A stretch of DNA of 64,000 nt from contig CADCFG010000005.1 of the NCBI GenBank assembly GCA_902800625.1, positions 62,001-126,000 of the forward strand, in the 5' to 3' direction. The DNA comes from an uncultured Eubacteriales bacterium (GTDB lineage: Bacteria; Bacillota; Clostridia; Christensenellales; Aristaeellaceae). The notes under the pieces were generated by a model. The model worked only from the letters and a program-made list of their open reading frames with translations. It had not been told where the DNA came from and made no database searches. This document shows, piece after piece, positions 50,262 through 58,436 of this stretch (positions are counted from its first letter, which is position 1; each line of letters starts with the position of its first letter). Position numbers and translations under genes: made by a program.

Positions 50262-52871
50262 TCACAGCTCAATCTCTGCGCAAACGCGCTCGTCCAGGCA
50301 GGAGCCGCCCGCGTAGACCCGGTAGGTCCCCGGTTCCACCAGCTTCCGGCCCGCCGACTCCATGTAGATCTCCAGGTCGCCGGGATTCGCGGTGAATTCG
50401 GCGCTCCGGCGCTCGCCGGGAGCCATGTCATGCAGGCGTTCAAAGCCGATCAGCCGCCGAACGGGATGCACCGTGTTGGAGGGCGACACGCGCCGGATGT
50501 ACAGCTGCGCCACCTCATCGCCCACTGTGCCGCCCGCGTTGGTCACGTCCACACTGACCCGCAGGCCGCCGCCCGCCTTCTCAACGCGCAGGTCGTCGTA
50601 TTCAAAGCGGGTATAGGACAGCCCGTGGCCGAAGGGGTACAGCACCGGCTTGTCGAAGTAGCGATAGGTGCGCGGGTGGTGGATCAGGTCGTAATCCTCC
50701 AGCGGCGGCAGGTCGTCGTCGCTCCTGTACCAAGTCATGGGCAGCCGCCCTGCGGGATTGGCCTCGCCGAAGAGGGCCGCCGCCAGGCCGTGGCCCAGGT
50801 CCTGGGAGCCGGTGGCGTTCAGCAGTATGGCCGGCACGTGCGCCTGCATCCAGTTGACGGCATAGGGATAGTTGGCGATCAGCACCACGGCCACGTTGGG
50901 ATTGGCCGCGTACACGGCCTCCAGCAGCCTCTGCTGGGAGGGGATCATGTCGATGGTGCTGCGGTCGATCTCCTCCTTGGCGTTCACCACGGGGTTGCAG
51001 CCCAGGGCCACGACCACCTTCTTCGCCTTCCTCGCCAGCGCCACGGCTCGCTGCACGCCGTCGGAGACCACCTCCACCGTCAAGACGTCGGCCTCCCGCT
51101 CGGAACCGGCCCAGGCGGTGGACTCGTTGCCGCCCTCCTTGGTGTTGCTCTCGGCCTCGCGCCGCCGAAGGAGATCGGTCCTGAGCCGCCCGTCCTCCAG
51201 GTACACGTTCCGGTTGCCAAAGCAGTACAGCCGGACGTCCCCCGGCCGATCGTCCCAGTACTCCGTCAGCTCCACGCAGTTGGCGTTGCGCGGGCTGGGC
51301 GTGCGCGCCGCGCCAGCGGTGCCGATGGTGAAGCTGTCGGTGACGAACCAGGCGAAGGGATCGTCGGAGGCCAGGCTGACCTTCCCGGCCCCGTCCACGG
51401 TCAGGTACTTCTTGTAGGCGGGCGCATAGAGGAAGTTGCTGCCGCAGCCCCAGTTGGTCTGCTCGAACAGAACCGCATCCTCCACCCGGTCCACCGGCAC
51501 CAGCTCCGCGGGCTTCGCCGTCTTCGCGGCCTCCCAGTTCTCCGGCACGGGCTCGCTGGCACCCAGGTACCTCTCCCCGATCTTCAGCCGGATCAGGTTC
51601 AGTCCGCTGTCATAGGGCACCTCCCGGCGCATCCGCTTCTCCATGCCTGCCTTCAGCGTCACCCTGTAGAGGGGCGTGCCGCCATACCAGTCCATGTACC
51701 AGCTGCCGCCCACGTGGCCGATCAGGGCGATGTCGTCGTCCTTCCTGAGCGGCAGGAAGCCGCCCTCGTTCTTGAGCAGCACGTTGGATTCCTCGCTCAT
51801 GCGCTTTGAGACGCGCTTGGCCTCGTCCGTGCCCACGTCCGCCATGTCCAGGTCGGCATAGGGGTCCGCCGGGTCGAAGGCGCCCTGGCGCAGCAGCTCG
51901 GTGATGGTGCACAGCACGGACCTGTCCAGCTCTTCCTCGGTGATCAGCCCGCGTTCAAAGGCCTCTTTTGCCGCCTTCGTCACCTCCGCTGGGCTGTCCA
52001 GCATGGCATCCACGCCCGCCTTCACGCCCTCGGCCAGGGTCTCGGCGTGGGTGTCGAAGTAGCGGTGGAAGTTCACGGTCTGCAAAAAGTCGCCGCCGTC
52101 GGTCATGGCGTAGCGGATGCCCCACCGATCCTTCAGGATGTCCCGCACCTCGTGGTTCAGCATGGCCGGCAGGTGGTTGATCTCGTTGTAGGAGGTCATC
52201 ACGCCCTCGGCGTGGCCCTCCAGGGCGCAGTAGCGGTAGGGCTCCAGCTCGTAGTCGTACTTCACCTTGTCGCTGATGTCGAAGTTGTCATAGCAGCGGC
52301 GGTACTCCTGGTTGTTGGCATAGAAGTGCTTCAGCACCGCGGCGGTGCGCACGCGGTCGCCCCGCTGGCCTGGGGCCAGGGGCGAGCCGTCCAGGTTGTG
52401 CTCGTCCTGCATGCCGCGAATGTAGGCGGAGGCCATCTTGCCGGTCAGGTACGGGTCCTCGCCGTAGCCCTCCTCGTTCCGGCCCCAGCGGGGGTCGCGG
52501 CACAGGTCGATGGTGGGGCCCAGACGGCCGTTGCCGCCCTTGCCCACGGCATTGCAGAAGGCGCGGGACTCGCGCCCGGTCACGTCGCCTGCCCGGAAGA
52601 TCAGCTCCCGGTCGAAGGTGGCGGCCATGCCGATAGGCTGGGTGAATGAGGTGGTGGGCGTGGGCGGGTAATGCTCGCCCTGGCCCGCCCGGGCCTGGAC
52701 GCCGTGGGCGCCCTCGCCGCCGCAGGTGGAGGCCGCGATGCCCAGGCGTTCGTTGCGCACGCGCAGGGTGAACCAGGCGCACTTCTCCTCGATGGTCATT
52801 TGGGAAAGCAGGTATTGCGCGCGCTCCTCGTCGGTGCGCTTCATGTCGTACAGCGGCGTGCTCCTGTCCAT
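50262..52871 (-). CDS. Glycoside hydrolase family 3 (beta-glucosidase-like)
   Basis: An 869-residue enzyme without a signal peptide, removing beta-linked sugars from oligosaccharides. The N-terminal barrel (about 20-335) ends near the nucleophile Asp in RYAMTDGGDF (about 256). The second domain (about 370-680) is interrupted by an insert (about 455-600) with LYAPAYKKYLTVDGAGKVSLASD, which looks like a beta-trefoil or fascin-like fold. RDPRWGRNEEGYGEDPYLTG is the GH3 substrate motif. A FnIII-like C-terminal domain covers about 770-869. The start follows GGAGGAGATCAC. Exact sugar specificity is unclear. Confidence 0.9.
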   Translation of the reverse strand: MDRSTPLYDMKRTDEERAQYLLSQMTIEEKCAWFTLRVRNERLGIAASTCGGEGAHGVQARAGQGEHYPPTPTTSFTQPIGMAATFDRELIFRAGDVTGRESRAFCNAVGKGGNGRLGPTIDLCRDPRWGRNEEGYGEDPYLTGKMASAYIRGMQDEHNLDGSPLAPGQRGDRVRTAAVLKHFYANNQEYRRCYDNFDISDKVKYDYELEPYRYCALEGHAEGVMTSYNEINHLPAMLNHEVRDILKDRWGIRYAMTDGGDFLQTVNFHRYFDTHAETLAEGVKAGVDAMLDSPAEVTKAAKEAFERGLITEEELDRSVLCTITELLRQGAFDPADPYADLDMADVGTDEAKRVSKRMSEESNVLLKNEGGFLPLRKDDDIALIGHVGGSWYMDWYGGTPLYRVTLKAGMEKRMRREVPYDSGLNLIRLKIGERYLGASEPVPENWEAAKTAKPAELVPVDRVEDAVLFEQTNWGCGSNFLYAPAYKKYLTVDGAGKVSLASDDPFAWFVTDSFTIGTAGAARTPSPRNANCVELTEYWDDRPGDVRLYCFGNRNVYLEDGRLRTDLLRRREAESNTKEGGNESTAWAGSEREADVLTVEVVSDGVQRAVALARKAKKVVVALGCNPVVNAKEEIDRSTIDMIPSQQRLLEAVYAANPNVAVVLIANYPYAVNWMQAHVPAILLNATGSQDLGHGLAAALFGEANPAGRLPMTWYRSDDDLPPLEDYDLIHHPRTYRYFDKPVLYPFGHGLSYTRFEYDDLRVEKAGGGLRVSVDVTNAGGTVGDEVAQLYIRRVSPSNTVHPVRRLIGFERLHDMAPGERRSAEFTANPGDLEIYMESAGRKLVEPGTYRVYAGGSCLDERVCAEIEL

Positions 52872-52903
52872 GTGATCTCCTCCGTGGCTGTATTTTCCCC
52901 TGT

Positions 52904-52932
52904 ATTATAGCGCCGATCAGCGGAAGCGGCAA
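52904..52932 (-). promoter_or_regulatory. Promoter of the GH3 gene
   Basis: Minus-strand TTGCCG (52927-52932), 17 bp, TATAAT (52904-52909), about 33 nt before the ATG. Confidence 0.5.
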
Positions 52933-53040
52933 TAGATATTTCACGCAAATCCACAGCAGATCCTGCGAAAAAGGCCCGCACGCGCGCTGCGCACATTAAT
53001 ACAAACTTTTCACCATCGCAAAGGGATGTTCCAGATGGCG

Positions 53041-53049
53041 TGTTATAAT
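53041..53049 (+). promoter_or_regulatory. Extended -10 promoter before the riboswitch-like leader
   Basis: TGT-TATAAT (53041-53049) is an extended -10 without a clear -35. Initiation about 7 nt downstream would place +1 at the very start of the predicted aptamer stem. Confidence 0.55.
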
Positions 53050-53057
53050 CGATGAAC

Positions 53058-53107
53058 AGCGGAGTTCGGCCTCTAAATCCTTCGCTATACAAAACAAAAC
53101 CAAGGAG
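53058..53107 (+). promoter_or_regulatory. Predicted preQ1-I riboswitch overlapping the ribosome binding site
   Basis: A 7-bp stem AGCGGAG (53058-53064) / CTTCGCT (53080-53086, one G-U) closes a loop that begins TTC, as in preQ1-I aptamers. An A-rich tail, ATACAAAACAAAACC, runs directly into AAGGAG (53102-53107). Loop CTCT (53071-53074) can pair with GGAG (53104-53107), forming a pseudoknot that would hide the ribosome binding site. The downstream gene is of the family that imports queuosine precursors, and its control by preQ1 is known in other Firmicutes. The loop is 15 nt, slightly longer than the best-known examples. Confidence 0.55.
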
Positions 53108-53115
53108 ATTTTTTT

Positions 53116-53841
53116 ATGCGCAAACGGTTCCAACAATTCATTTCCGACACATCCCTGCTCCTCCGGTCCATCCCCTCCCCCGTGGTCACCTGCTTCGTGC
53201 TTTCCGTGGTGCTGATGAACCTGCTGGCCAACAAGACCATCTACCAAAAGGGCTTTTTCGCCGTGGACGGCGGCATCGTCGTGTCCTGGGCATGCTTCCT
53301 GTGCATGGATATCATCACCAAGCACTTCGGCGCAAGCGCCGCGACCCGGGTATCCATATTTGCGCTGGCCGTGAACCTGTTCTGCGTGGGCATCTTCGCG
53401 GTGGTCAGCATCATTCCCACCGAGACGGATTATTCCGCCTTCAATGGCATCTTCGGCGGCAGCTGGTTCATCGTGATGTCCAGCTCTCTGGCGTTCCTCG
53501 CCTCAGCCGTGGCCAACAACGCGCTGAACGCGGCCATCGGCCGGATGTTCCGGGCCAACCCGGACAGCCGCGCGGCCTACTACACCCGCAGCTACGTGTC
53601 CACGTTCATCGGCCAGTTCGTCGACAACATGGTGTTCGCTTCGTTGGTGTTCATGCTGTTCGCGCCCATCTACTGGGGCGGCTTCAGCTGGACCCTGCCC
53701 CAGTGCGTCACCTGTTCGCTGATCGGCGCGTTCCTGGAGCTGGTGATGGAGGTCGTGTTCTCCCCCATCGGCTATGGGGTGACCCGGCGCTGGCGGCAGC
53801 TGGACGTGGGTGGCGCGTATCTGGCGTCGCACGCCGCATGA
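53116..53841 (+). CDS. VUT/YhhQ-family queuosine precursor transporter-like protein
   Basis: A 241-residue inner-membrane protein with about six helices of the PF02592 (VUT, formerly DUF165) family, whose studied members import the queuosine precursors preQ0/preQ1. Hydrophobic segments include VVTCFVLSVVLMNLLANKTIY, VVSWACFLCMDIITKHFG and TFIGQFVDNMVFASLVFMLF; the FIGQFVDN element is typical. The start ATG is 8 nt after AAGGAG within the predicted riboswitch. Its stop overlaps the SDR start (ATGA). Distant, uncharacterised VUT proteins may have other substrates, so the assignment leans on the leader. Confidence 0.8.
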   Translation: MRKRFQQFISDTSLLLRSIPSPVVTCFVLSVVLMNLLANKTIYQKGFFAVDGGIVVSWACFLCMDIITKHFGASAATRVSIFALAVNLFCVGIFAVVSIIPTETDYSAFNGIFGGSWFIVMSSSLAFLASAVANNALNAAIGRMFRANPDSRAAYYTRSYVSTFIGQFVDNMVFASLVFMLFAPIYWGGFSWTLPQCVTCSLIGAFLELVMEVVFSPIGYGVTRRWRQLDVGGAYLASHAA

Positions 53842-54503
53842 AGGCGCTGATCACCGGCGCCTCCCGGGGCATCGGGAAGGCCGTGGCCGAGCGGTTCCTG
53901 GCGCTGGGACACGAGGTGCACGGTCTCGACCTGCTCGGCACCGCCATTGAACATCCCAAATACAGGCACCACGCGTGCGACATCCGGCTCAAAGAGGCCC
54001 TTCCGGACATCGACGGCGTGGAGATCCTGTTCAACAACGCGGGCATCCAGCAGGGCGAGGACGACATCGCCACGAACCTGGCCGGCGCCATCCACGTGAC
54101 CGAGAAGTACGCCATGGGCAGCCCGGCGCTGAAGTCCATACTGTTCAACGCCTCGGCGTCCTCCGTCAGCGGCCAGGAGTTCCCCCACTACGTGGCCAGC
54201 AAGGCCGGCCTGGTGGGCTACATGCGCAACGTGGCCATCCGCGTGGCGCCCCGGGGCGTCACCTGCAACGCCATCAGCCTGGGCGGCGTGATCACCGACT
54301 CCAACGACGCGGTGATGAACAACCCGGAAATGTGGCGGGCCATCATGGACGTGACGCCCATGAAGAAGTGGACCACGCTTTCGGAGGTGTGCGACTGGGT
54401 GGTGTTCCTCACCACGGCAAACCGGTCCATGTCGGGCCAGAACCTGCTGATCGACAACGGCGAGAAGGATCTCAACCCCACCTTCGTCTGGCCGGGGTAT
54501 TGA
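53838..54503 (+). CDS. Short-chain dehydrogenase/reductase coupled to the VUT transporter
   Basis: A 221-residue NAD(P)-dependent SDR. TGASRGIG (6-13) is the cofactor loop, NNAG (66-69) the conserved Asn motif, and SASSVSG, Y118 and K122 (YVASK) form the catalytic Ser-Tyr-Lys set. It is shorter than the usual 240-250 residues, with reduced loops. The ATG at 53838 forms a 4-nt ATGA overlap with the transporter gene, so the two are translationally coupled and share the riboswitch-like leader. No SDR step is known in queuosine salvage, so its substrate is open. Confidence 0.87.
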   Translation: MKALITGASRGIGKAVAERFLALGHEVHGLDLLGTAIEHPKYRHHACDIRLKEALPDIDGVEILFNNAGIQQGEDDIATNLAGAIHVTEKYAMGSPALKSILFNASASSVSGQEFPHYVASKAGLVGYMRNVAIRVAPRGVTCNAISLGGVITDSNDAVMNNPEMWRAIMDVTPMKKWTTLSEVCDWVVFLTTANRSMSGQNLLIDNGEKDLNPTFVWPGY

Positions 54504-54510
54504 AGATGAA

Positions 54511-54549
54511 CAAAAGGGGCTGTCTCAAGATTTGAGACAGCCCCTTTTG
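54511..54549. terminator. Bidirectional terminator
   Basis: An 18-bp perfect stem (54511-54528 with 54532-54549), loop GAT, flanked by AAAA and TTTT so it can end both the SDR (+) and NlpC/P60 (-) transcripts. Confidence 0.9.
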
Positions 54550-54565
54550 CCGACGGAATCCCGGA

Positions 54566-56008
54566 TCAGGCCGCGTTCGACAGCCCGGTCTCTTCCTCCT
54601 CCACGGCCTCGGGCAGCCAGGGCACCGCGGCCACGTTCAAATCGCCCAGCCAGCTGTTGCCGTTGCCGCGGATGGTCTCCTCCAGCGTGTTGATGATCAC
54701 GCTGCGGATGCGCTGTACGGTGGTGCCGCCCGGTTGCATGATGGAGCCTACGCTGCTGATCACGTAGTGCAGGCCGTAGGCCTCGCCCAGGTACAGCATC
54801 TCATGCCCCCGGAAGAACAGGATCGTGCCCACGGGCAGCGCGTCCAGGGTATCCGCCTTGGCGTCCTCGTCCAGCTCTGAAAGGTCCGCCTTCAGCGCGG
54901 GCATGGCTGACTGCCAGGTGGTGTTCCGGGGCAGTTCCAGGCCGAAGCACTTGTAGATGTTGCGTATGTACTGGGAGCAGTCCGGCACGGCCAGCATGCC
55001 GCCCCAGCCATAGGCGTCGCCCAGCATGGAGAAGGCCACGTCCAGCACGTTCTCCGTCGTCAGCGGCAGATAGCCCAGGCTGAAATCGCAGTGCTGGGGG
55101 ATCAGCGCGATGGTGGTGGCGTAGTTGCCCGCCTCGTCCCGAACGGGCAGCCAGACGGCGGTGTTGTGGTAGGCGGCGCGGTTGGTGAGGACCGGGTCGT
55201 AATCCTTCTCCTGCACCAGTTTGAGCGTCGTGCCCATGGTCAGCATCCGCTGGGAGGACGTGCTGTTCACGTTGGCGGCGTCCAGGTAGAACTTGCCGCC
55301 GGTCACCACCAGCAGTTCCTCCTGGGGAATCTGCCAGGCGCCCAGCCATTCCACGCGGTCCTTGCACAGGGCGATGTTCTCCGCCTTGATCCAGCCGCAC
55401 ACGCACCAGGTGTCGCAGTAATACCAGCTTCCGTCCGCCGTCTGGGCCCGGATGACCACCGGCTCGTTCACGCGGACATAGGAATTCTGCAGGGTGTCGA
55501 AGTCGTTGTCGCCCGCCATGTCGGTGATCAGCAGGTCCGTGGGCACGGCGCGGACGTCCGCCAGCGTCACGCAAATGCCGTAGCGGGCCTCCTCCTTGTC
55601 GGTCACCTCCGCGTCGTCGATGTTCGCCAGCACCTCGGCCACGTCCGAATAGCGCACCTGCTCGCCATCCGCGCGGAAATAGCCGCTGGCCATGTACTCG
55701 GACAGCGCGCCCATGGCCTGCTTGACCAGCTCCCCGCGATAGGCCGCGCCGTCATAGGGCGCGTACGTCTGCATAAGGTCCGTCATGCAGCACTCCTCCC
55801 GCGCCAGGCAGGCGGCGTTCAGGGCCTCGATGTCGGTTTCTTCCGCCAGCACCTCGTCCGCCTTGCGTGCCTTCTTCACCCAGTAGGCCGCGTCGGTCAT
55901 CTCCTCCGTCACATCGGGCAGCAGCGCCGTCTCCGCCATCGCCGGCAGCGAGGCGAGCAGCAGCGCCGCGATCAACAGCGCGATCGCCGCGAATTTGATT
56001 CGATTCAT
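54566..56008 (-). CDS. Secreted NlpC/P60-family peptidase with SH3-like domains
   Basis: A 480-residue cell-wall hydrolase candidate. Residues 1-26 are a signal peptide (KFAAIALLIAALLLASLPAMA). The middle (about 150-290) has SH3b-like beta segments (YYCDTWCVCGWIKAENIAL). The C-terminal NlpC/P60 domain (about 315-450) has the catalytic Cys in YGWGGMLAVPDCSQYI (about 341) and His in RGHEMLYLGE (about 400); the usual DCSG is DCSQ here. A second conserved His may be in LHYVISS. It would cut peptide links in peptidoglycan. The ATG at 56008 follows GGAGG at 7 nt. Confidence 0.85.
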   Translation of the reverse strand: MNRIKFAAIALLIAALLLASLPAMAETALLPDVTEEMTDAAYWVKKARKADEVLAEETDIEALNAACLAREECCMTDLMQTYAPYDGAAYRGELVKQAMGALSEYMASGYFRADGEQVRYSDVAEVLANIDDAEVTDKEEARYGICVTLADVRAVPTDLLITDMAGDNDFDTLQNSYVRVNEPVVIRAQTADGSWYYCDTWCVCGWIKAENIALCKDRVEWLGAWQIPQEELLVVTGGKFYLDAANVNSTSSQRMLTMGTTLKLVQEKDYDPVLTNRAAYHNTAVWLPVRDEAGNYATTIALIPQHCDFSLGYLPLTTENVLDVAFSMLGDAYGWGGMLAVPDCSQYIRNIYKCFGLELPRNTTWQSAMPALKADLSELDEDAKADTLDALPVGTILFFRGHEMLYLGEAYGLHYVISSVGSIMQPGGTTVQRIRSVIINTLEETIRGNGNSWLGDLNVAAVPWLPEAVEEEETGLSNAA

Positions 56009-56129
56009 GTCCTTTCCTCCTCGAAGCGCGGGCATCTGTCCGCGCCCGCTGGTTTCATTGTACCCCATTCCGCGGGATTTTTCCACTGTTTTTTCCGGCA
56101 AATCAAACTTCGATATAATACAGCCTTCC

Positions 56130-56158
56130 TTGACACATTTTTGTACTCAGTGTACAAT
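56130..56158 (+). promoter_or_regulatory. Promoter of the NSS symporter gene
   Basis: TTGACA (56130-56135), 17 bp, TACAAT (56153-56158), about 35 nt before the ATG. Confidence 0.75.
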
Positions 56159-56192
56159 TCAAGTACCACAGAAAACCTGGAGTGAAACACGC

Positions 56193-57593
56193 ATGGAAAA
56201 GAAGCGCGCCCAGTGGGGCAGCAAAATCGGCTTTATACTCGCGGCGGCGGGCTCCGCGGTGGGGCTTGGCAACATCTGGAAATTCCCCGGCAGGGCCTAT
56301 GAGGGCGGCGGCGGGTGCTTTATGCTGATCTACCTGTGCATGGTGGTGTTTCTCGGCGCGCCGCTGATGCTCACGGAGCTGTCCGTGGGCCGGGCGAGCC
56401 AGACCAACATCGTCGGGGCGTTCAAAAAGCTGGGCCACAAGGGCTATTCCTGGGTGGGCTGGATCGGCGTCGTCGGCGCCTTCGTCATCACCTGCTACTA
56501 CAGCCACGTGGGCGGCTGGGTGCTGCGCTATGTGCTCGGCTACGCCACCGAGAGCCCGAAGATCTACGCGGACTCCCCGGGCTACTTCTACGAGATGCTG
56601 GGCAGCCACGCGGACGGCACCACGTCGTTCCCCTGGGCAGCCATACTGTTCGCGGCCGCGTTCATGGTGGTCAACGCCGTGGTCATCATCCGCGGCGTGG
56701 AGAGCGGCATCGAAAAGTTCAACAAGATCGGTATGCCCGCGCTGTTTTTGCTGCTGCTGGTGCTGCTGGGCCGCGCGGTCACGCTGGACGGCGCCCGGCC
56801 CGGCATACAATATCTGCTGTCGCTGGACTGGAGCAAGGTCACCTTCAACACCTTCCTGTCCGCGCTGGGCCAGGCCTTCTATTCCCTGTCCATCGGCATG
56901 GCCATCATGATCACCTACGGCTCCTACCTGCCCAAGACGGAAAACATCGCCCGCAACACCGGCCTGGTCTGCGCCATGGACACGCTGGTGGCCGTACTCG
57001 CGGGCTTCATCATCGTGCCCGCCGTGTTCGCCACCCTGGGTGAGCAGCAGATCGGCAAGGGCGGCGGCTTCGCCTTCGTATCCCTGGCCAGGGTGTTCGA
57101 GCAGATGCCCGGCGGCACGTTCTTCGGCGCGCTGTTCTACCTGCTGCTGCTGTTCGCGGCGCTCACCAGCTGCATGTCGCTGGTGGAGGGCATCGTGGCC
57201 TTCCTGACGGAGCACTTCTCCTGGCCGCGCAAGGGCACGACCATCGCCGTATGCACCGTGATGTTCCTGATCGGCTGCCTGTACACCTGCTCCCAGGCGG
57301 CCTATCCCATCAAGGGCATCTGGTTCGATGCCGCGGGCGGCGTGTCCACCCCCGCCTTCTGCGACGCCATGGAGTTCCTCACCGACCGCATCATGATCCC
57401 CGTCTGTGCGCTGGGCTGCTGCATATTCGTGGGCTGGGTCTGGAAGCCGGAGAGCGCCGTGGCGGAGGTGGAGCAGAACGGCGTCCGCTTCGCTCTGGCC
57501 AGGGTTTACTCCCTGATCATCCGGTACGTCGCGCCGCTGGCCATACTGACCATACTGGTCATGAGCTTCGCCACCGGCATGACCCTGAGCTGA
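56193..57593 (+). CDS. Neurotransmitter:sodium symporter family transporter
   Basis: A 466-residue Na+-dependent amino acid transporter of the LeuT fold with 11-12 helices. WGSKIGFILAAAGSAVGLGNIWKFP (given here only as the TM1 landmark, with the unwound GLGN) carries the Na+ and substrate sites, and LGQAFYSLSIGMAIMITYGSY is the TM6 counterpart. ELSVGRASQTN matches the conserved loop after TM2. The ATG at 56193 is preferred over the in-frame 55995, which would span the promoter. Substrate is likely a hydrophobic or aromatic amino acid. Single gene. Confidence 0.92.
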   Translation: MEKKRAQWGSKIGFILAAAGSAVGLGNIWKFPGRAYEGGGGCFMLIYLCMVVFLGAPLMLTELSVGRASQTNIVGAFKKLGHKGYSWVGWIGVVGAFVITCYYSHVGGWVLRYVLGYATESPKIYADSPGYFYEMLGSHADGTTSFPWAAILFAAAFMVVNAVVIIRGVESGIEKFNKIGMPALFLLLLVLLGRAVTLDGARPGIQYLLSLDWSKVTFNTFLSALGQAFYSLSIGMAIMITYGSYLPKTENIARNTGLVCAMDTLVAVLAGFIIVPAVFATLGEQQIGKGGGFAFVSLARVFEQMPGGTFFGALFYLLLLFAALTSCMSLVEGIVAFLTEHFSWPRKGTTIAVCTVMFLIGCLYTCSQAAYPIKGIWFDAAGGVSTPAFCDAMEFLTDRIMIPVCALGCCIFVGWVWKPESAVAEVEQNGVRFALARVYSLIIRYVAPLAILTILVMSFATGMTLS

Positions 57594-57650
57594 ACCGGAC
57601 CCCGTCAAAAGGCCAAACGCGCTCTGCGCTTGCCACCATTCACACAATTC

Positions 57651-57685
57651 AAAACTCCGGCCGAACGATTCTCGGCCGGAGTTTT
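57651..57685. terminator. Bidirectional terminator
   Basis: A 14-bp perfect stem AAAACTCCGGCCGA / TCGGCCGGAGTTTT, 7-nt loop, with A- and T-runs built into the ends. Located between the convergent NSS and DUF6465-type genes. Confidence 0.88.
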
Positions 57686-57698
57686 ATGCTCTCATGGC

Positions 57699-58328
57699 TC
57701 ACCAGATGTCGACGGACCCCGTCTCGCCATCCTTCTTCACCCACCACAGTTTGTTCTGGTCTACCCGGACAAACACACTTTCCGCGTCGGCGGGGATCTT
57801 CGCGGCGATCTCTTCGGGCGTGATGTCACCGCCCATCGGGGACTGAATGCGAATGTTCAGCTTCGCAGCCCTGGCCTTTCTGGCCGGGGTCTTCGCCTTC
57901 TCGACGACGGCCTTGGCAGCGTCCTTGGCCTCGGCGGCCTTGCGCGTACGCTTGGCCTTGGCCTTGCCGGCCTCGATCTGCGCGGTGAGCTTCGCCTTTT
58001 CCGCTGCATCCTTCGCGTCGCCGACCACCTTCTCAACCGTTTCGGTCACGGCAGCCTTTGCCTTGCGGGCGGTGGAACGGGCCTTTTTCTGCGTGCCGAT
58101 GGCGGCGGCGGTCGCATTGTCCGCGACCTTGGCCACGGCCGCATTCTTGACTTCCCTGGCATTCGCGGCGGCCTTTTCCTGCTTCGCCTTCGTCTTGGCG
58201 GCGGTCTTTTCAACCGTCTCCTTTGCCTTCCTGGCGGCGGCCCGCCCGGCCTTCTTCGTCTCAATCTCAGCGGCAGTCAGCGCGTCCCTGGCGCTTTCAA
58301 CGACATCCTGAATCTTCTTCCTGGGCAT
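57699..58328 (-). CDS. DUF6465-like protein with histone H1-like Ala/Lys tail
   Basis: A 209-residue protein. Residues 1 to about 145 are low-complexity Ala/Lys/Glu/Thr with repeated AxKAK/ARKAK motifs (for example KKARSTARKAKAAVTETVEK), resembling histone H1 C-terminal tails and able to form helices that bind DNA or acidic polymers. The last 60 residues are a small folded domain (LNIRIQSPMGGDITPEEIAAKI and VRVDQNKLWWVKKDGETGSVDIW) like DUF6465. The ATG at 58328 follows AAGGAG. Function is not established; nucleoid association is an inference from composition. It could equally be a cell-surface or ribosome-associated protein. Confidence 0.7.
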   Translation of the reverse strand: MPRKKIQDVVESARDALTAAEIETKKAGRAAARKAKETVEKTAAKTKAKQEKAAANAREVKNAAVAKVADNATAAAIGTQKKARSTARKAKAAVTETVEKVVGDAKDAAEKAKLTAQIEAGKAKAKRTRKAAEAKDAAKAVVEKAKTPARKARAAKLNIRIQSPMGGDITPEEIAAKIPADAESVFVRVDQNKLWWVKKDGETGSVDIW

Positions 58329-58353
58329 GGGTACCAACTCCTTGTTTTTTCCT

Positions 58354-58383
58354 ATTCTATCACAGACACTGTCATTCTGTAAA
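58354..58383 (-). promoter_or_regulatory. Promoter of the DUF6465-type gene
   Basis: Minus-strand TTTACA (58378-58383), 18 bp, TAGAAT (58354-58359), about 25 nt before the start. Confidence 0.5.
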
Positions 58384-58436
58384 GGGTCCATGCGCCATGC
58401 CGTGCATTGGAGGGCGCGACACGAGCCCCGCCGCAA

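Noticed and set aside
53052..54503. A 483-codon SDR reading from 53052
   Set aside because: The upstream part overlaps the VUT gene and riboswitch-like leader; the SDR fold starts at 53838 with TGASRGIG at residues 6-13.
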